Below, piece after piece: positions 53,633 through 61,863 of a stretch of 64,000 nt of DNA (position 1 is its first letter; the number at the start of each line of letters is the position of its first letter). A program made the translations under genes and the position numbers. The stretch is from NCBI RefSeq assembly GCF_003116135.1, contig NZ_PDOA01000021.1, positions 1 through 64,000 of the forward strand, in the 5' to 3' direction. This DNA is from Teichococcus aestuarii (GTDB lineage Bacteria > Pseudomonadota > Alphaproteobacteria > Acetobacterales > Acetobacteraceae). The notes below the pieces were generated by a model. It was not told the origin of the DNA. It saw nothing but the letters and a program-made list of their open reading frames with translations, and did not search any database.

Positions 53633-55317
53633 CGCGATTCAACCCCCGGATGCGCCATCCGGGCCCCCCTCGCCTCGCGAGCCATGTTCTCCAGCCAGTA
53701 TTCCCGGAATAGGGCTCGATCCATGCCGCGCTGAGTTGCCGCGGCGACCTCGGGGCCAGAGACGCCGGTCGCGTTCACCGTGACGTTGTTCGTCACCGTC
53801 GCGCTGTTGTTCTGAGTGCTCACCGTGCTCCCGGCCGGGTTGAAGCGGCGCAGATAGTTGTCGTTGAGCGCTCCCAGCATGTCCCCGCCCTTGGGCAGGA
53901 GAAGCTCCGTGCCGTCCGGCTCGATGATGCGCTGGCGCATGCCGAGAGCGCCCAGGAACGGGCGCATCGTGTCATAGAACCAGTTGGTCGCGGGGCTGGC
54001 TGTCTCCTCGCCGCCGGCACCTCCGGCTTGCCGGCGACGTTCGGCAGGATCCTGCGAAGATGTCAGATTAAGCCCCAGCGCTCCCTTCACCCAGTCCGGC
54101 CAGCCGGCAATGATGTCGTTCCAGAACTGCTTGAGATAGGCCTTCAGCCAGTCCCACGCGGCCTTGACCCTGCCCGGCACGCTGGCGAGGGTATTGCTGA
54201 CCTCGTCGAACGCCGATTTCAGCGGTGCCACCACCGAGTCAAAGTCACCGAACCAATCGCCGAAGAGGGTCTTGGTCCCGTCGTTCTTCACCCACTTGAT
54301 GAAGTCGTCGATCATCGCGCCAGCGAGGACGATGGCCGCGCTGAAGGCCAGGAACGGGGCGGCCAGCACCGCAGCGCGGACGATCAGCGCAGAGAGCGCG
54401 CCGTTCAGCGCCAGGGTGACGCCGGTGACGAACACGATGCCATAGCCCAGCGCGCGAAGGATGCTCTCCAGCCCGCCCAGCTCGTTCACCACACGGCCAA
54501 TGCTGGGAATGTAGCTGCGCCACTGGTCGATCTTCTGGCCCACCGCCTCAATGCCGCGCGCGAGGATCTCCGTGAAGCGGAACGCCCGCTCCAGCTCGGC
54601 GGTGAAGCGATCGACAGCCACGCCGCTGCGGGCCATCGCCAGGCCGACCGTGACCCGCATCCGGCCAAACTCATCCCGGCCCGCCTTGGCGGCCTGCAGC
54701 ATGGCGGGGAGGACGTTCTTCGCGGTCAGCTTCCCCTCGCTGCCCAGCTCCTTGAGCTTGTCGCTCGTCGTCCCCAGCGCCTCGGCAAAGGTGCTGACCA
54801 GCGTCGGCGAGGCGTTCTCCAGGAACGAACCGAGCTCCTCGCCCTGGAAGACGTTGGCGTTGATCGCCTGGCCAAGCTGCTGGAAGACGCTGCCGCTTTC
54901 CTGCGCGGTGGCACCTGCGGCCAGGAGGCCTTTCTGCAGCCCGTCGATGAGCGAGATCGTATCGCTCATGCCGTAGCCCAGCTTCTGCATCGCCGGGCTG
55001 AACCGCATGAACGCTTTCGAGCTCTCATCCACCGCGATGCCGGTTTCCCGCGCGGAGGTGTAGAGCCCTTCGAAGGCCTGGGTGGCCTCCACTGCGCTGG
55101 CGGTCGAGGCCCCCAGCCGGTTCATGGTGGTGGTGTAAGCGTCACCAGCCTGCACGATCTTGTCGATGCTGAAGGCGGCGGCGAGGGCGGTGCCTATGCC
55201 GATCGCGACGGCCGACGCCTTGCGGGCAAAGCCATCAATGCGGCCTTCCCACTTCTTCGCTTCGCGGTCATCGACATCGAAGTTGAGGAGGGTGGTGAGT
55301 TCCCGAACAACAGTCAC
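53629..55317 (-). CDS. phage tail tape-measure protein
   Basis: 562 residues. The N-terminal half is the tape-measure domain: GIGTALAAAFSIDKIVQAGDAYTTTMNRLGAST, then a conserved run through SAQESGSVFQQLGQAINANVFQGEELGSFLENA-like helices. Hydrophobic segments (about 290-345) are expected for a protein injected with DNA. The C-terminus is Asn/Thr-rich (NNSATVTNNVTVNATG). 562 residues implies a fairly short tail. The start overlaps the preceding gene's stop by 4 nt. Confidence 0.85.
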   Translation of the reverse strand: MTVVRELTTLLNFDVDDREAKKWEGRIDGFARKASAVAIGIGTALAAAFSIDKIVQAGDAYTTTMNRLGASTASAVEATQAFEGLYTSARETGIAVDESSKAFMRFSPAMQKLGYGMSDTISLIDGLQKGLLAAGATAQESGSVFQQLGQAINANVFQGEELGSFLENASPTLVSTFAEALGTTSDKLKELGSEGKLTAKNVLPAMLQAAKAGRDEFGRMRVTVGLAMARSGVAVDRFTAELERAFRFTEILARGIEAVGQKIDQWRSYIPSIGRVVNELGGLESILRALGYGIVFVTGVTLALNGALSALIVRAAVLAAPFLAFSAAIVLAGAMIDDFIKWVKNDGTKTLFGDWFGDFDSVVAPLKSAFDEVSNTLASVPGRVKAAWDWLKAYLKQFWNDIIAGWPDWVKGALGLNLTSSQDPAERRRQAGGAGGEETASPATNWFYDTMRPFLGALGMRQRIIEPDGTELLLPKGGDMLGALNDNYLRRFNPAGSTVSTQNNSATVTNNVTVNATGVSGPEVAAATQRGMDRALFREYWLENMAREARGARMAHPGVESR

Positions 55318-55712
55318 GCACGGCCTCCCTTCGCCTGAAGCGCGAAAGCGATCGAGGCCTGGCGCTGCAGCGCCTTGCGCACCATCGGGCCGATCTTCCC
55401 CTGCAGCACCTCCAGCTTGCCGCCGAGTTCCTTGGCCTCAGCCTGCAAAGTGTCGCGGCGCACCTCCTCGCGCTTGATGAGGTCTTCGAGCAGGCGGATC
55501 TCAATGAGATCCACAGCGCCGCCCTTCAGGAAGGAAGCCTGCATCGCCTCCATGCGGGCGTAGGCGCGGCGCAAGGCGGCATGGCAGGCATCACCCTCCT
55601 GCTTCAGGAGGGGGAGGCGCTGCGTGGCGGCCAGGAACTCCGCATGGGCGGCGGAGAGGCCGGGGATCCTCTCGCCCGATCTCTCTCGACAACTCGCTTT
55701 CGCATCACCCAT
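55314..55712 (-). CDS. coiled-coil phage protein, 132 residues
   Basis: Starts MGDAKASCRERSGERIPGL; almost wholly alpha-helical with heptad patterns (AHAEFLAATQRLPLLKQEGD; LLEDLIKREEVRRDTLQAEAKELGGKLEVLQ). No family recognised. ATG 55712 has GGGAG about 11 nt upstream and lies inside the end of the preceding gene. The position before the tape-measure gene suggests a tail-assembly or chaperone role, by context only. Confidence 0.65.
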   Translation of the reverse strand: MGDAKASCRERSGERIPGLSAAHAEFLAATQRLPLLKQEGDACHAALRRAYARMEAMQASFLKGGAVDLIEIRLLEDLIKREEVRRDTLQAEAKELGGKLEVLQGKIGPMVRKALQRQASIAFALQAKGGRA

Positions 55713-56409
55713 GGCGCAGGCGCTCCCAGTTGTCGGCAAGGCCGCAATCCTCCGGCCATCCCTGCGCCCGGTTCCGCGCCTTGAACTCCTCGACCCGGCG
55801 GTTGAAGGCCTCGGCCGCCTGGCGCTGCTTGGCCTCCGCCTCAGCGGTGGCAGCGGCCTTGCGGTCAGCCTCCAGCAGGTCACTCAGAAGCCGCCGGCGC
55901 TCGACGGCGGCCGGGGCATGCTGCTGCACCTGGTCGGGGCCGTTCCATTCGACGCTCCAGCGCGAGAGCCGGTCATGCGCCTCCCAAGCCGCGTTGCGCT
56001 CGCGCTGTGCCTCCTCCGCCGCCTTCACTGCGGCGTCGTAGCGTGCCTGCGCCGCTTCAGCCGTCAGCCGGAGGGGATGGCAAGCCAGAGCCATCAGCGC
56101 CTGCTCCGCCTCCTGGAGCTGCTTCAGCACCGCCGGCGCGGCCTCGCGCAGCAGCATCAGCGCGCTCTCGGCCGTTCGGGTGGCAGCCTCCGCCTCGGCC
56201 ACCTCTGCAGGCGCCACCACCTCGCCAGCCTTGGCCCGAGAGAGGAGGTTGGTACGCTTGCGTACACCCGCCGCCAGATCGGCCTCCGCCTGGCGCATCT
56301 GCCGCCGGAGACCGAGATACTTCTCGTGCAGCTCGGCCGCATGCGCATCCGCTGCGGCGAGGCCGGGGATCTCCTCGGCCTGCGGCTTCACCTTCATCAG
56401 CGCGCCCAT
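55705..56409 (-). CDS. coiled-coil phage protein, 234 residues
   Basis: Starts MGALMKVKPQAEEIPGLAAAD. Long Ala/Glu/Arg helices with heptads extend over most of the length. The opening resembles the following 132-residue protein (EIPGLAAADAHAAEL versus RIPGLSAAHAEFLAA), so the two may descend from a duplication. GGAGGG lies 7 nt before ATG 56409, which overlaps the previous stop. Function unknown. Confidence 0.65.
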   Translation of the reverse strand: MGALMKVKPQAEEIPGLAAADAHAAELHEKYLGLRRQMRQAEADLAAGVRKRTNLLSRAKAGEVVAPAEVAEAEAATRTAESALMLLREAAPAVLKQLQEAEQALMALACHPLRLTAEAAQARYDAAVKAAEEAQRERNAAWEAHDRLSRWSVEWNGPDQVQQHAPAAVERRRLLSDLLEADRKAAATAEAEAKQRQAAEAFNRRVEEFKARNRAQGWPEDCGLADNWERLRHG

Positions 56410-56831
56410 CAGCGGCCCTCCTTCCAGGCGTTGGAGAGACGATCGCGCTTCGCGTCCAGCGCCGCTTCCGGCGTGGCAGACAGAGCGGCCGAGGGGTTGG
56501 CTGGGCCGCCGGCTGGAGTGCGCCACGCATCAGACAGCCGGGCCCGGCGCTCGGCATCAGCCGCGGCGGTGCGGGCCTGGTCTTCGGCCGAGGGCGGGAA
56601 GATGTTGAAGGCGCGCGCCATGCTGTAATCCGCGTCGTTGCGGCTACCAGGCGGGATGATGTCGGTGCGGAGCTCGGTCTTGCTCATCATGTCATTCCTT
56701 GCTGCCGCCGCGGCGCGCAGCTCTTCGTATGAGGGAAAGCCCGAGCAGTGAGCCTGCTTCCGCATGGCCCGAGGCATCGGGGCGTTTTTCAGAATGTGAT
56801 TGCGGGCTGCGTAGCTCTTGAACTTCGCCAT
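56409..56831 (-). CDS. phage protein of unknown function, 140 residues
   Basis: Starts MAKFKSYAARNHILKNAPMPRA. Low-complexity Ala/Arg tail with two related segments, ARLSDAWRTP and DRLSNAWKEG, about 35 residues apart. It is placed immediately after the large terminase gene, where a portal gene would normally sit, but it is far too small and unlike a portal. Confidence 0.6.
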   Translation of the reverse strand: MAKFKSYAARNHILKNAPMPRAMRKQAHCSGFPSYEELRAAAAARNDMMSKTELRTDIIPPGSRNDADYSMARAFNIFPPSAEDQARTAAADAERRARLSDAWRTPAGGPANPSAALSATPEAALDAKRDRLSNAWKEGR

Positions 56832-56836
56832 CGTGA

Positions 56837-58267
56837 TCAGCTCACCATCGCCCGCATGCGCTCCAGCGCGGTCGTCTCACCCCGCCCATGCACCAGCACC
56901 CCTGCCACCGCATTGGCCAAGTCGTCATGCCCGCCTGGAGAATGGTCGATCGAGTCCCGCCCACCGCGCGACGTGCGGCGCTCCAGCCCGAAGAGCTGAG
57001 CGGCGAGGCGCGGAACATCGAGGAGCTCGCATTGGCCGGAGTTCAGCATCGGCAGCAGGTCGCGGTAGATGTCGGACTTCGGCTTGTCCGCCAAGTCGTA
57101 CTGAATGCCGTGCTTGCGGAACTGCTCGCGGGGCCACTCGCCGGCGTAGCGATCCCCGGTCACCCGGCTGATGCGGTAGCTCTTCAGCAGCGTGGCGAAC
57201 TCCTCCACCGTCTGCTCGGGGCTGAAGGGCGGCTTCACCTCGCGCACCGCATCCAGCACCGCACGCCGTGGGCCGGTTCCCCGCCCTTCCTGGTGCGCAA
57301 TCGCCAGCGTCATGCTGTCGGAGGTGCCCCCACTCGGATCGACAAAGGCCCGGTAAGCATTCCCCGTGATGTACGGCACCTCGTACCGCCCAGGCGGCGT
57401 GCAGGCATCGACCACCTCGCGCGCCACGAAGGCAGCGATGTCGTTCCGGAACTCGGCCCCGTACTCAGCCGACGCCGCTTCAGGATCATCCTGGTAAGCT
57501 TCGGCGATGATGTCCGGATCAATCCGGGGGTTCATCTCCTGCGTGGTGCCGCGCCAGACCAGCACCCGGGCGCCATCCTGCCCGTAATGGCGCTTCCACA
57601 GGTTGTAGAGCAGGCCCCGCTTGGCATAGGGCGAGGAAGCCAGCAGCAGCATGGCGCCTGGAACGGTGCTCAGGCCGGGCCGGATGGCCTTGATGATCTC
57701 CTCATCCGGGTTGGCGCTCTCCTCGCTGCGCCAGAAGGCGATCTCATCCGCCAGCACCGCTGCATAGGTGTAGCCGCGGGTGACCCGGAAGGAGGCGGTG
57801 GCGATCTCAATGACCACCCGGTTGTTCAGCACGATACTCTCGGCGGTCTCGTTCTCCACCATGCTCTTCAGGAGGCCGATGCTGTTCAGCGCCCCGGAGA
57901 TGTAGCGGAAGATGGAGCGGGCCTGCTTCTGGTTGGCGGCGATGACTGCGATGGTCGCCACCTCGCCAGGCGCCAGGTACTCCTCATAGCTGCGGAAGGT
58001 GGCCAGGTAAGTGGCGATGAACGCTACCACGCGGCTCTTCCCCGCCCGGCGGCCGCACACCAGCACGGCTTCCTTGCTGGCACCGCCAGGGAGCGCCGTA
58101 CGGCCCGTGTGGTGGCGGTAGATGGCCTCCTGCGCCTCATCCATGGGGAGAGCGAACAAAGCCGCCAGAAAGGCCCTCCAGGCGCCCCAGCTCTCCCCGC
58201 GGAAATGCGTCCCGAAGAGGTTGGGATCGTCCATCGCCTCGAGGATGGTCATGGCCTGGGCCGGCAT
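56837..58267 (-). CDS. phage terminase large subunit
   Basis: 476 residues. The packaging ATPase has Walker A CGRRAGKSR (G72-S78) and Walker B VLADEIAF (D174/E175); the motor coupling region SSPYAKRGLLYNLW follows. The C-terminal RNase H-like nuclease has acidic residues in AFVDPSGG, VTGDRYAGEW and HDDLANAVAG. Both activities look intact, so the protein could be functional. Its start overlaps the small-subunit stop. Confidence 0.9.
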   Translation of the reverse strand: MPAQAMTILEAMDDPNLFGTHFRGESWGAWRAFLAALFALPMDEAQEAIYRHHTGRTALPGGASKEAVLVCGRRAGKSRVVAFIATYLATFRSYEEYLAPGEVATIAVIAANQKQARSIFRYISGALNSIGLLKSMVENETAESIVLNNRVVIEIATASFRVTRGYTYAAVLADEIAFWRSEESANPDEEIIKAIRPGLSTVPGAMLLLASSPYAKRGLLYNLWKRHYGQDGARVLVWRGTTQEMNPRIDPDIIAEAYQDDPEAASAEYGAEFRNDIAAFVAREVVDACTPPGRYEVPYITGNAYRAFVDPSGGTSDSMTLAIAHQEGRGTGPRRAVLDAVREVKPPFSPEQTVEEFATLLKSYRISRVTGDRYAGEWPREQFRKHGIQYDLADKPKSDIYRDLLPMLNSGQCELLDVPRLAAQLFGLERRTSRGGRDSIDHSPGGHDDLANAVAGVLVHGRGETTALERMRAMVS

Positions 58268-58650
58268 CAGGCGGCAGCTCCGCGCCCGCCAGCGGCACCC
58301 TGGGCCACCCGCTCCGCGGCGTACTCGGCCAACGTCTTCGGCTGGCCCAGCGCTTTGCCCTCCAGCCCGAGCTGCCGCAGCGTGCGCGTCAGCGTGTTGC
58401 TCCAGGCCAGGTAGGTGCGGCTGTCGTGCTCGGTCATCGCCCGGCCATCAGCGGCCTTGGCATCGATCTGCGCCATGTGGAGCGAGAGCCAGACGCAACG
58501 GTCGATGAGCGCCACCTGTGTGGCGGAGGGCTTTCCACCGACATGCGCGAACAGTTCTGCGCGCAGATCCCGCATCAGCCGTGCCTCACGGGTGCGGCCA
58601 TCCATCTTCTGTAAGCTGCGGGCGCGGGAATATGGTCCGATGCGAGGCAT
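58267..58650 (-). CDS. putative terminase small subunit
   Basis: 127 residues. MPRIGPYSRARSLQKMDGRTREARLMRDLR opening and GGKPSATQVALIDRCVWLSLHMAQIDAK, SRTYLAWSNTLTRTLRQLGL. I recognise this as a protein habitually encoded beside terminase large subunits in alphaproteobacterial prophages and presumed to be the DNA-recognition subunit. The 1-nt overlap with the large subunit gene supports the assignment. Confidence 0.7.
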   Translation of the reverse strand: MPRIGPYSRARSLQKMDGRTREARLMRDLRAELFAHVGGKPSATQVALIDRCVWLSLHMAQIDAKAADGRAMTEHDSRTYLAWSNTLTRTLRQLGLEGKALGQPKTLAEYAAERVAQGAAGGRGAAA

Positions 58651-58755
58651 ACAAGCACCGTATCGGCGCCCTATCTGCCCCTCAATCGGAATTTTCTCTT
58701 CTAAATCAGATAGTTATTCTGCGGTTTTCCGGAGTTTTCCAGCGTTGGATAAGGC

Positions 58756-59325
58756 TCAGGAGGAGCGACTATCCCGCAGGATCCGGAATGCACTGGCCGT
58801 GCCGATGTTCAGCCGGCGGGCTATCTCCGCAACCGCCACACCCTGCGCATGGAGAGCCAGAACTTCAGAAGCCTTGGCACGGGCAGTGGGCGCGCGGCCC
58901 TTGTACTTCCCCGCGGCCTTCGCTGCGGAAATTCCCTCCCGCTGCCGCTCCAGCATCAGGTCTCGCTCAAAGGCCGCGATGGCAGCGAGCATGGTCAGCA
59001 GGAGCTTCCCCGTAGCGCCACGGGTGTCCACCGGCTGACCACCCATGGATAGGACCAGCAGGGCCACGCCGCGCTTCTCTAGGTCCGTGACGATGGCGAG
59101 GAGATCGGCAGTGGAGCGGGCGAGGCGGTCAGGCTTGGTGACCACCAGCACGTCCCCGGATCGGACGAAGCGCAACGCCTCGGCAAGCTGGGCGCGATCG
59201 GCGGCAACGGAGGATACCCGCTCCGCATAGATCTTCTCGCAGCCAGCGGCGCGGAGATCGCGCTCCTGGGCATCGAGGCCAGCTTCCTGCTCTGCCGTGG
59301 AGGTTCGGGCATATCCGATGAGCAT
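58756..59325 (-). CDS. small serine recombinase (resolvase/invertase)
   Basis: 189 residues. The catalytic domain has nucleophile S9 in YARTSTAEQ, RLARSTADL, and GKLLLTMLAAIAAFERDLMLERQREGI on the long E helix. The C-terminal ~45 residues form a DNA-binding HTH (VAEIARRLNIGTASAFRILR). Size and layout fit resolvase/invertases, not large serine integrases. It could resolve multimers or invert a segment; no paired inverted crossover sites were identified. Confidence 0.9.
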   Translation of the reverse strand: MLIGYARTSTAEQEAGLDAQERDLRAAGCEKIYAERVSSVAADRAQLAEALRFVRSGDVLVVTKPDRLARSTADLLAIVTDLEKRGVALLVLSMGGQPVDTRGATGKLLLTMLAAIAAFERDLMLERQREGISAAKAAGKYKGRAPTARAKASEVLALHAQGVAVAEIARRLNIGTASAFRILRDSRSS

Positions 59326-59438
59326 CAGACGATCCGTGTCACTAGGATGGGTGACGGATCATGATCGGACCAAAACATCAAAGTCAACTTCAGTGATCCG
59401 ATTTTAGGGCTAAAGCTGCGCTCTCGCCGTCCTCTCAC

Positions 59439-59452
59439 TAGGGCTTGCCCTA
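59439..59452. promoter_or_regulatory. short inverted repeat upstream of the recombinase gene
   Basis: TAGGGCTTGCCCTA: 6-bp arms around TT, 114 bp before the recombinase start, with a further TTAGGGCTAA at about 59404-59413. A possible operator or recombination subsite. Confidence 0.4.
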
Positions 59453-59532
59453 ATGAGTCGAATGTGGCCAAGCTTACACGGGGTTACAAATGGTGCTGAA
59501 ACCTGCCCAGAAGCGGCAGAGGGAGGGAAGAG

Positions 59533-59619
59533 ATGCTGATCACCAAGATGGCCGGGCTTGCGTCCATGGCAGCCAGCGCGTTGCTCGTCCTCTGGATGCT
59601 TTCGCTGTTGAGCATTTGA
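59533..59619 (+). CDS. 28-residue hydrophobic peptide
   Basis: A short frame below normal ORF cut-offs. ATG 59533 is preceded by a strong purine-rich site GAGGGAGGGAAGAG, and the peptide is almost all hydrophobic after MLITKM (ends LLVLWMLSLLSI). It would form a single membrane helix. Similar tiny membrane peptides serve as phage accessory proteins or type I toxins, but no antisense RNA or homologue was recognised. It is the only supported gene in the 59326-59937 gap. Confidence 0.45.
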   Translation: MLITKMAGLASMAASALLVLWMLSLLSI

Positions 59620-59800
59620 GGCGGAAGCATCGGCAGGGGAGGGCGTTCTCTTTTCAGAGCAAGCCTTTTTGAGCCCTCTGACACCTACACCTGTCGGCTG
59701 GGGCAAGGCTTTTCTCACCCGATCCCCTCTCCTACGCACCCGCGCAGCCCACACGGGCGCGCGGAAGTGCGTAAGGGGGTATGGGGGACTCACCCGCCCG

Positions 59801-59933
59801 CAACCTCCGCAGATTGGGGCAAACGTTTTCAATAACTTAGAACACAACCTCCGCAACCTCCGCAGAAGTTCCGCACTCAACTCCCGCACAGTAAAATCAA
59901 TGGCTTACAGAGTAACCTCCGCAACCTCCGCAG
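59801..59933. repeat. iteron-like direct repeats beside the RepA-like gene
   Basis: The 9-12 bp unit CAACCTCCGCAG recurs at 59801, 59845 (partial), 59854, 59914 (TAACCTCCG) and 59922; two of the clusters are back-to-back pairs. The tract is A/T-richer than its surroundings. It abuts the 3' end of the RepA-like ATPase gene, suggesting a replication origin or a protein-binding control site. The 59620-59800 stretch before it holds no supported gene. Confidence 0.6.
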
Positions 59934-59937
59934 TGAC

Positions 59938-61062
59938 CTACCGCTCGATACGCCTTATCACTCGAAGGCCACTCTGCTTGGCGTGATTGTCGAAAGTCTC
60001 ATAGGTCAGCAGCCCATTCATCTGCCAATCCTCCAGCAGCTTCACCACCCGCTTCATGGGCACTCCGAGGTGCTGCTGAGCCCAGGACGGGAAGTAGCGT
60101 CCGGCCTTTCTGGTCTGGGGGTGGTAGCTCCAGGGGCGCTTTGCCTTCCACGCACGGTCGAGTTCGTCGAACATGGCCTCGATAGCTTCCCAGCTTGCCG
60201 GATCAGGCTTGGTAAAGCTGTTGGCGCCAGTGAGATCGATGACGCCGTCCCGCCAGGTCAGCTGCAGTTCCGCATCCCGCGGTGCGTAGTTGGCCTTCTT
60301 ACGCGAGAGAACCCGGGCATTCGGCTCCGCATCCTCCTCAGTAGGGCGGGCGAGATAGAAGCGGCTCCGCATGGTGTTGTTCCAGGCGGTGCTGCCGGAC
60401 TGCCCTGAGCCATTCTGCATGCCCGAGACGGAAGGGTGGCCGAGCACGAGGACAGCACAATCATGCTCCCGGGCAAACCCGCCGAGCACGGTTTGAACAA
60501 ACTGCCGGACCTTGCCGCGGTCGTTCTCATTGGCCGGGTAGATATCCGCGATCGTGTCGAGCACCAGGAGCGTCGGCTTCAGATCCGCACATAGGTTGTG
60601 GATCTCTTCGCAGAACGGCGTGGATGTGCCGACGTCAGAGCCGTCGAAGGTCATCAGCGCATTGTCACGGCCGAGCCGAGCGAGATAGCGCAATCTCGAC
60701 AGATCAGCCGGGCTGGCGTTGAGATGAGCATTGATGGCCCACTGGCGGCGGTGCAGCTCGTCTTCGCTGTCCTCACAGAAGATGCCAAGGGCCACGCCCG
60801 GTGTGACGTTCAGGCCAAGCCACGACTTACCAAGCGCCATGCTGGTGCAGAGCTGCTGAGCGAGCAGGCTCTTCCCGAGGCCCCCATCGCCGTAGAGGCC
60901 AGTGACAACGCTCCGGGGGATCCAACCCTCAACAGCCCAACGACGCTCGGGTGGCTCACTCAGCCAGGTTCGTGGATCGATGATTTGGCGGTTGAGGGAG
61001 AGCGAATTGAGCGTCTCAACAGCTTGCAACTGGAAGCGCTGAGCGATGTCCGCGGCGTCCAT
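59938..61062 (-). CDS. RepA-like hexameric helicase/AAA ATPase
   Basis: 374 residues. Walker A is GDGGLGKSLLAQQL (K64, S65), Walker B LLVLDTIADIY, and GHPSVSGMQNGSGQSGSTAWNN forms the conserved sensor loop. This is the RSF1010 RepA/DnaB-like family (AAA_25). The C-terminal ~90 residues look like a winged helix. These proteins unwind plasmid or phage origins. Start ATG 61062 overlaps the preceding gene's stop. A companion primase is not evident in the window. Confidence 0.85.
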   Translation of the reverse strand: MDAADIAQRFQLQAVETLNSLSLNRQIIDPRTWLSEPPERRWAVEGWIPRSVVTGLYGDGGLGKSLLAQQLCTSMALGKSWLGLNVTPGVALGIFCEDSEDELHRRQWAINAHLNASPADLSRLRYLARLGRDNALMTFDGSDVGTSTPFCEEIHNLCADLKPTLLVLDTIADIYPANENDRGKVRQFVQTVLGGFAREHDCAVLVLGHPSVSGMQNGSGQSGSTAWNNTMRSRFYLARPTEEDAEPNARVLSRKKANYAPRDAELQLTWRDGVIDLTGANSFTKPDPASWEAIEAMFDELDRAWKAKRPWSYHPQTRKAGRYFPSWAQQHLGVPMKRVVKLLEDWQMNGLLTYETFDNHAKQSGLRVIRRIER

Positions 61063-61460
61063 CAGCGCCTCCCCTGCCGAGCCAGCACCAAGCCCAGCAT
61101 GCAGGCCATGCTGACCAGGTCCTGGTCGGCGAGCCAGGCGGCCAGCTCGACCAGCCCTGTTCCCGATGCCCAGCCTGCCTCGCAGCTCCAGGAGAGGCCT
61201 GGGAGGTGGATCTGCACGGGGGCCGGCAAGCCCAAACGGTGGATCCGCAGGGTGCCCTGGCTCAGGGCCTCCACCAAGTCCGCCAGGATGCTCAAAGCCA
61301 GGACCAGCCCGGCCTCGGTCACAGGCGGCGGCAAGAGCGGTGTCGGCACTGTCTGTTCCCGCCGGAGGAGGAAGCGCCGGGCGGCGTCGGCCGGCTCACG
61401 CGACATCGGCAGAGAGCCCGCGGAAAGAGGCTCCAGGCCGGCTTCGCCCATCCAGCTCAT
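61062..61460 (-). CDS. island protein of unknown function, 132 residues
   Basis: Starts MSWMGEAGLEPLSAGSLPMSRE. A Leu/Ala-rich middle (GLVLALSILADLVEALSQGTL) and a C-terminus with WLADQDLVSMACMLGLVLARQ. No family recognised. Both ends overlap neighbours by 1-4 nt, so it belongs to a tightly coupled operon that ends with the RepA-like ATPase. Confidence 0.6.
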   Translation of the reverse strand: MSWMGEAGLEPLSAGSLPMSREPADAARRFLLRREQTVPTPLLPPPVTEAGLVLALSILADLVEALSQGTLRIHRLGLPAPVQIHLPGLSWSCEAGWASGTGLVELAAWLADQDLVSMACMLGLVLARQGRR

Positions 61461-61651
61461 CGGCCGGTCTCCAGGCTACGCTTGGCAGCCAGCGCCGCGG
61501 CAAGGGTGGGGAAGATGCGCAGCAGCGGGCGACGCTTGGTGTTGGCGGGTCCGGTGGAGACCAGCAGGCCCACCATCGGCTCACCGGACGCGTCCGGCGC
61601 ATCGGGCAGGTGCACCAGGCTGACGGTGATCGGGGCGGTGTGGGCATTCAT
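61457..61651 (-). CDS. island protein of unknown function, 64 residues
   Basis: Starts MNAHTAPITVSLVHLPDAPD; short beta-rich domain (MVGLLVSTGPANTK) then helix FPTLAAALAAKRSLE. Overlaps both neighbours by 4 nt (ATGA type). Not recognised. Confidence 0.6.
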   Translation of the reverse strand: MNAHTAPITVSLVHLPDAPDASGEPMVGLLVSTGPANTKRRPLLRIFPTLAAALAAKRSLETGR

Positions 61652-61863
61652 GGGCGCCCTCCTCCAGCCTGTGTGGTGAGGATGGTCAGGACGCGCTGGC
61701 GATAAGGCGTCACCCGGCGGAACCGGCAGGCCATCTGCCAGAGGAAGCGGCGCTGGCAGTCGTTGAAGAGGGTGCCGCAGACCAGCAGCTGAAGGGCCAA
61801 CGCACGAGCCTCCCAGAGGTTCAGCTCTGCAACAGGCGCCTGCTGCCGCGAGAGGGCGTTCAC
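61648..61863 (-). CDS. island protein of unknown function, 71 residues
   Basis: Starts at GTG 61863 (VNALSRQQAP), which overlaps the preceding stop as GTGA; the longer frame to 61959 would lie within the upstream gene. Helical, Arg/Leu-rich, with LWEARALALQLLVCGTLFNDCQRRFLWQMACRFRR. Not recognised. Confidence 0.6.
   Translation of the reverse strand: MNALSRQQAPVAELNLWEARALALQLLVCGTLFNDCQRRFLWQMACRFRRVTPYRQRVLTILTTQAGGGRP

Noticed and set aside
56409-56831. Portal protein next to terminase
   Set aside because: 140 residues is far shorter than any portal and the sequence lacks the portal core.
58756-59325. Serine recombinase as the island integrase
   Set aside because: It lacks the large C-terminal domain of serine integrases, and tRNA-targeted insertion is typical of tyrosine integrases.
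59410-59889. 159-codon minus-strand frame in the gap near the recombinase gene
   Set aside because: It crosses the iteron-like tract, has a Cys/Arg-rich translation without a fold pattern, and has no credible ribosome site.
59801-59933. CRISPR-like repeats
   Set aside because: Units are only 9-12 bp, spacing is irregular, and no cas gene is nearby; an iteron-like array fits better.
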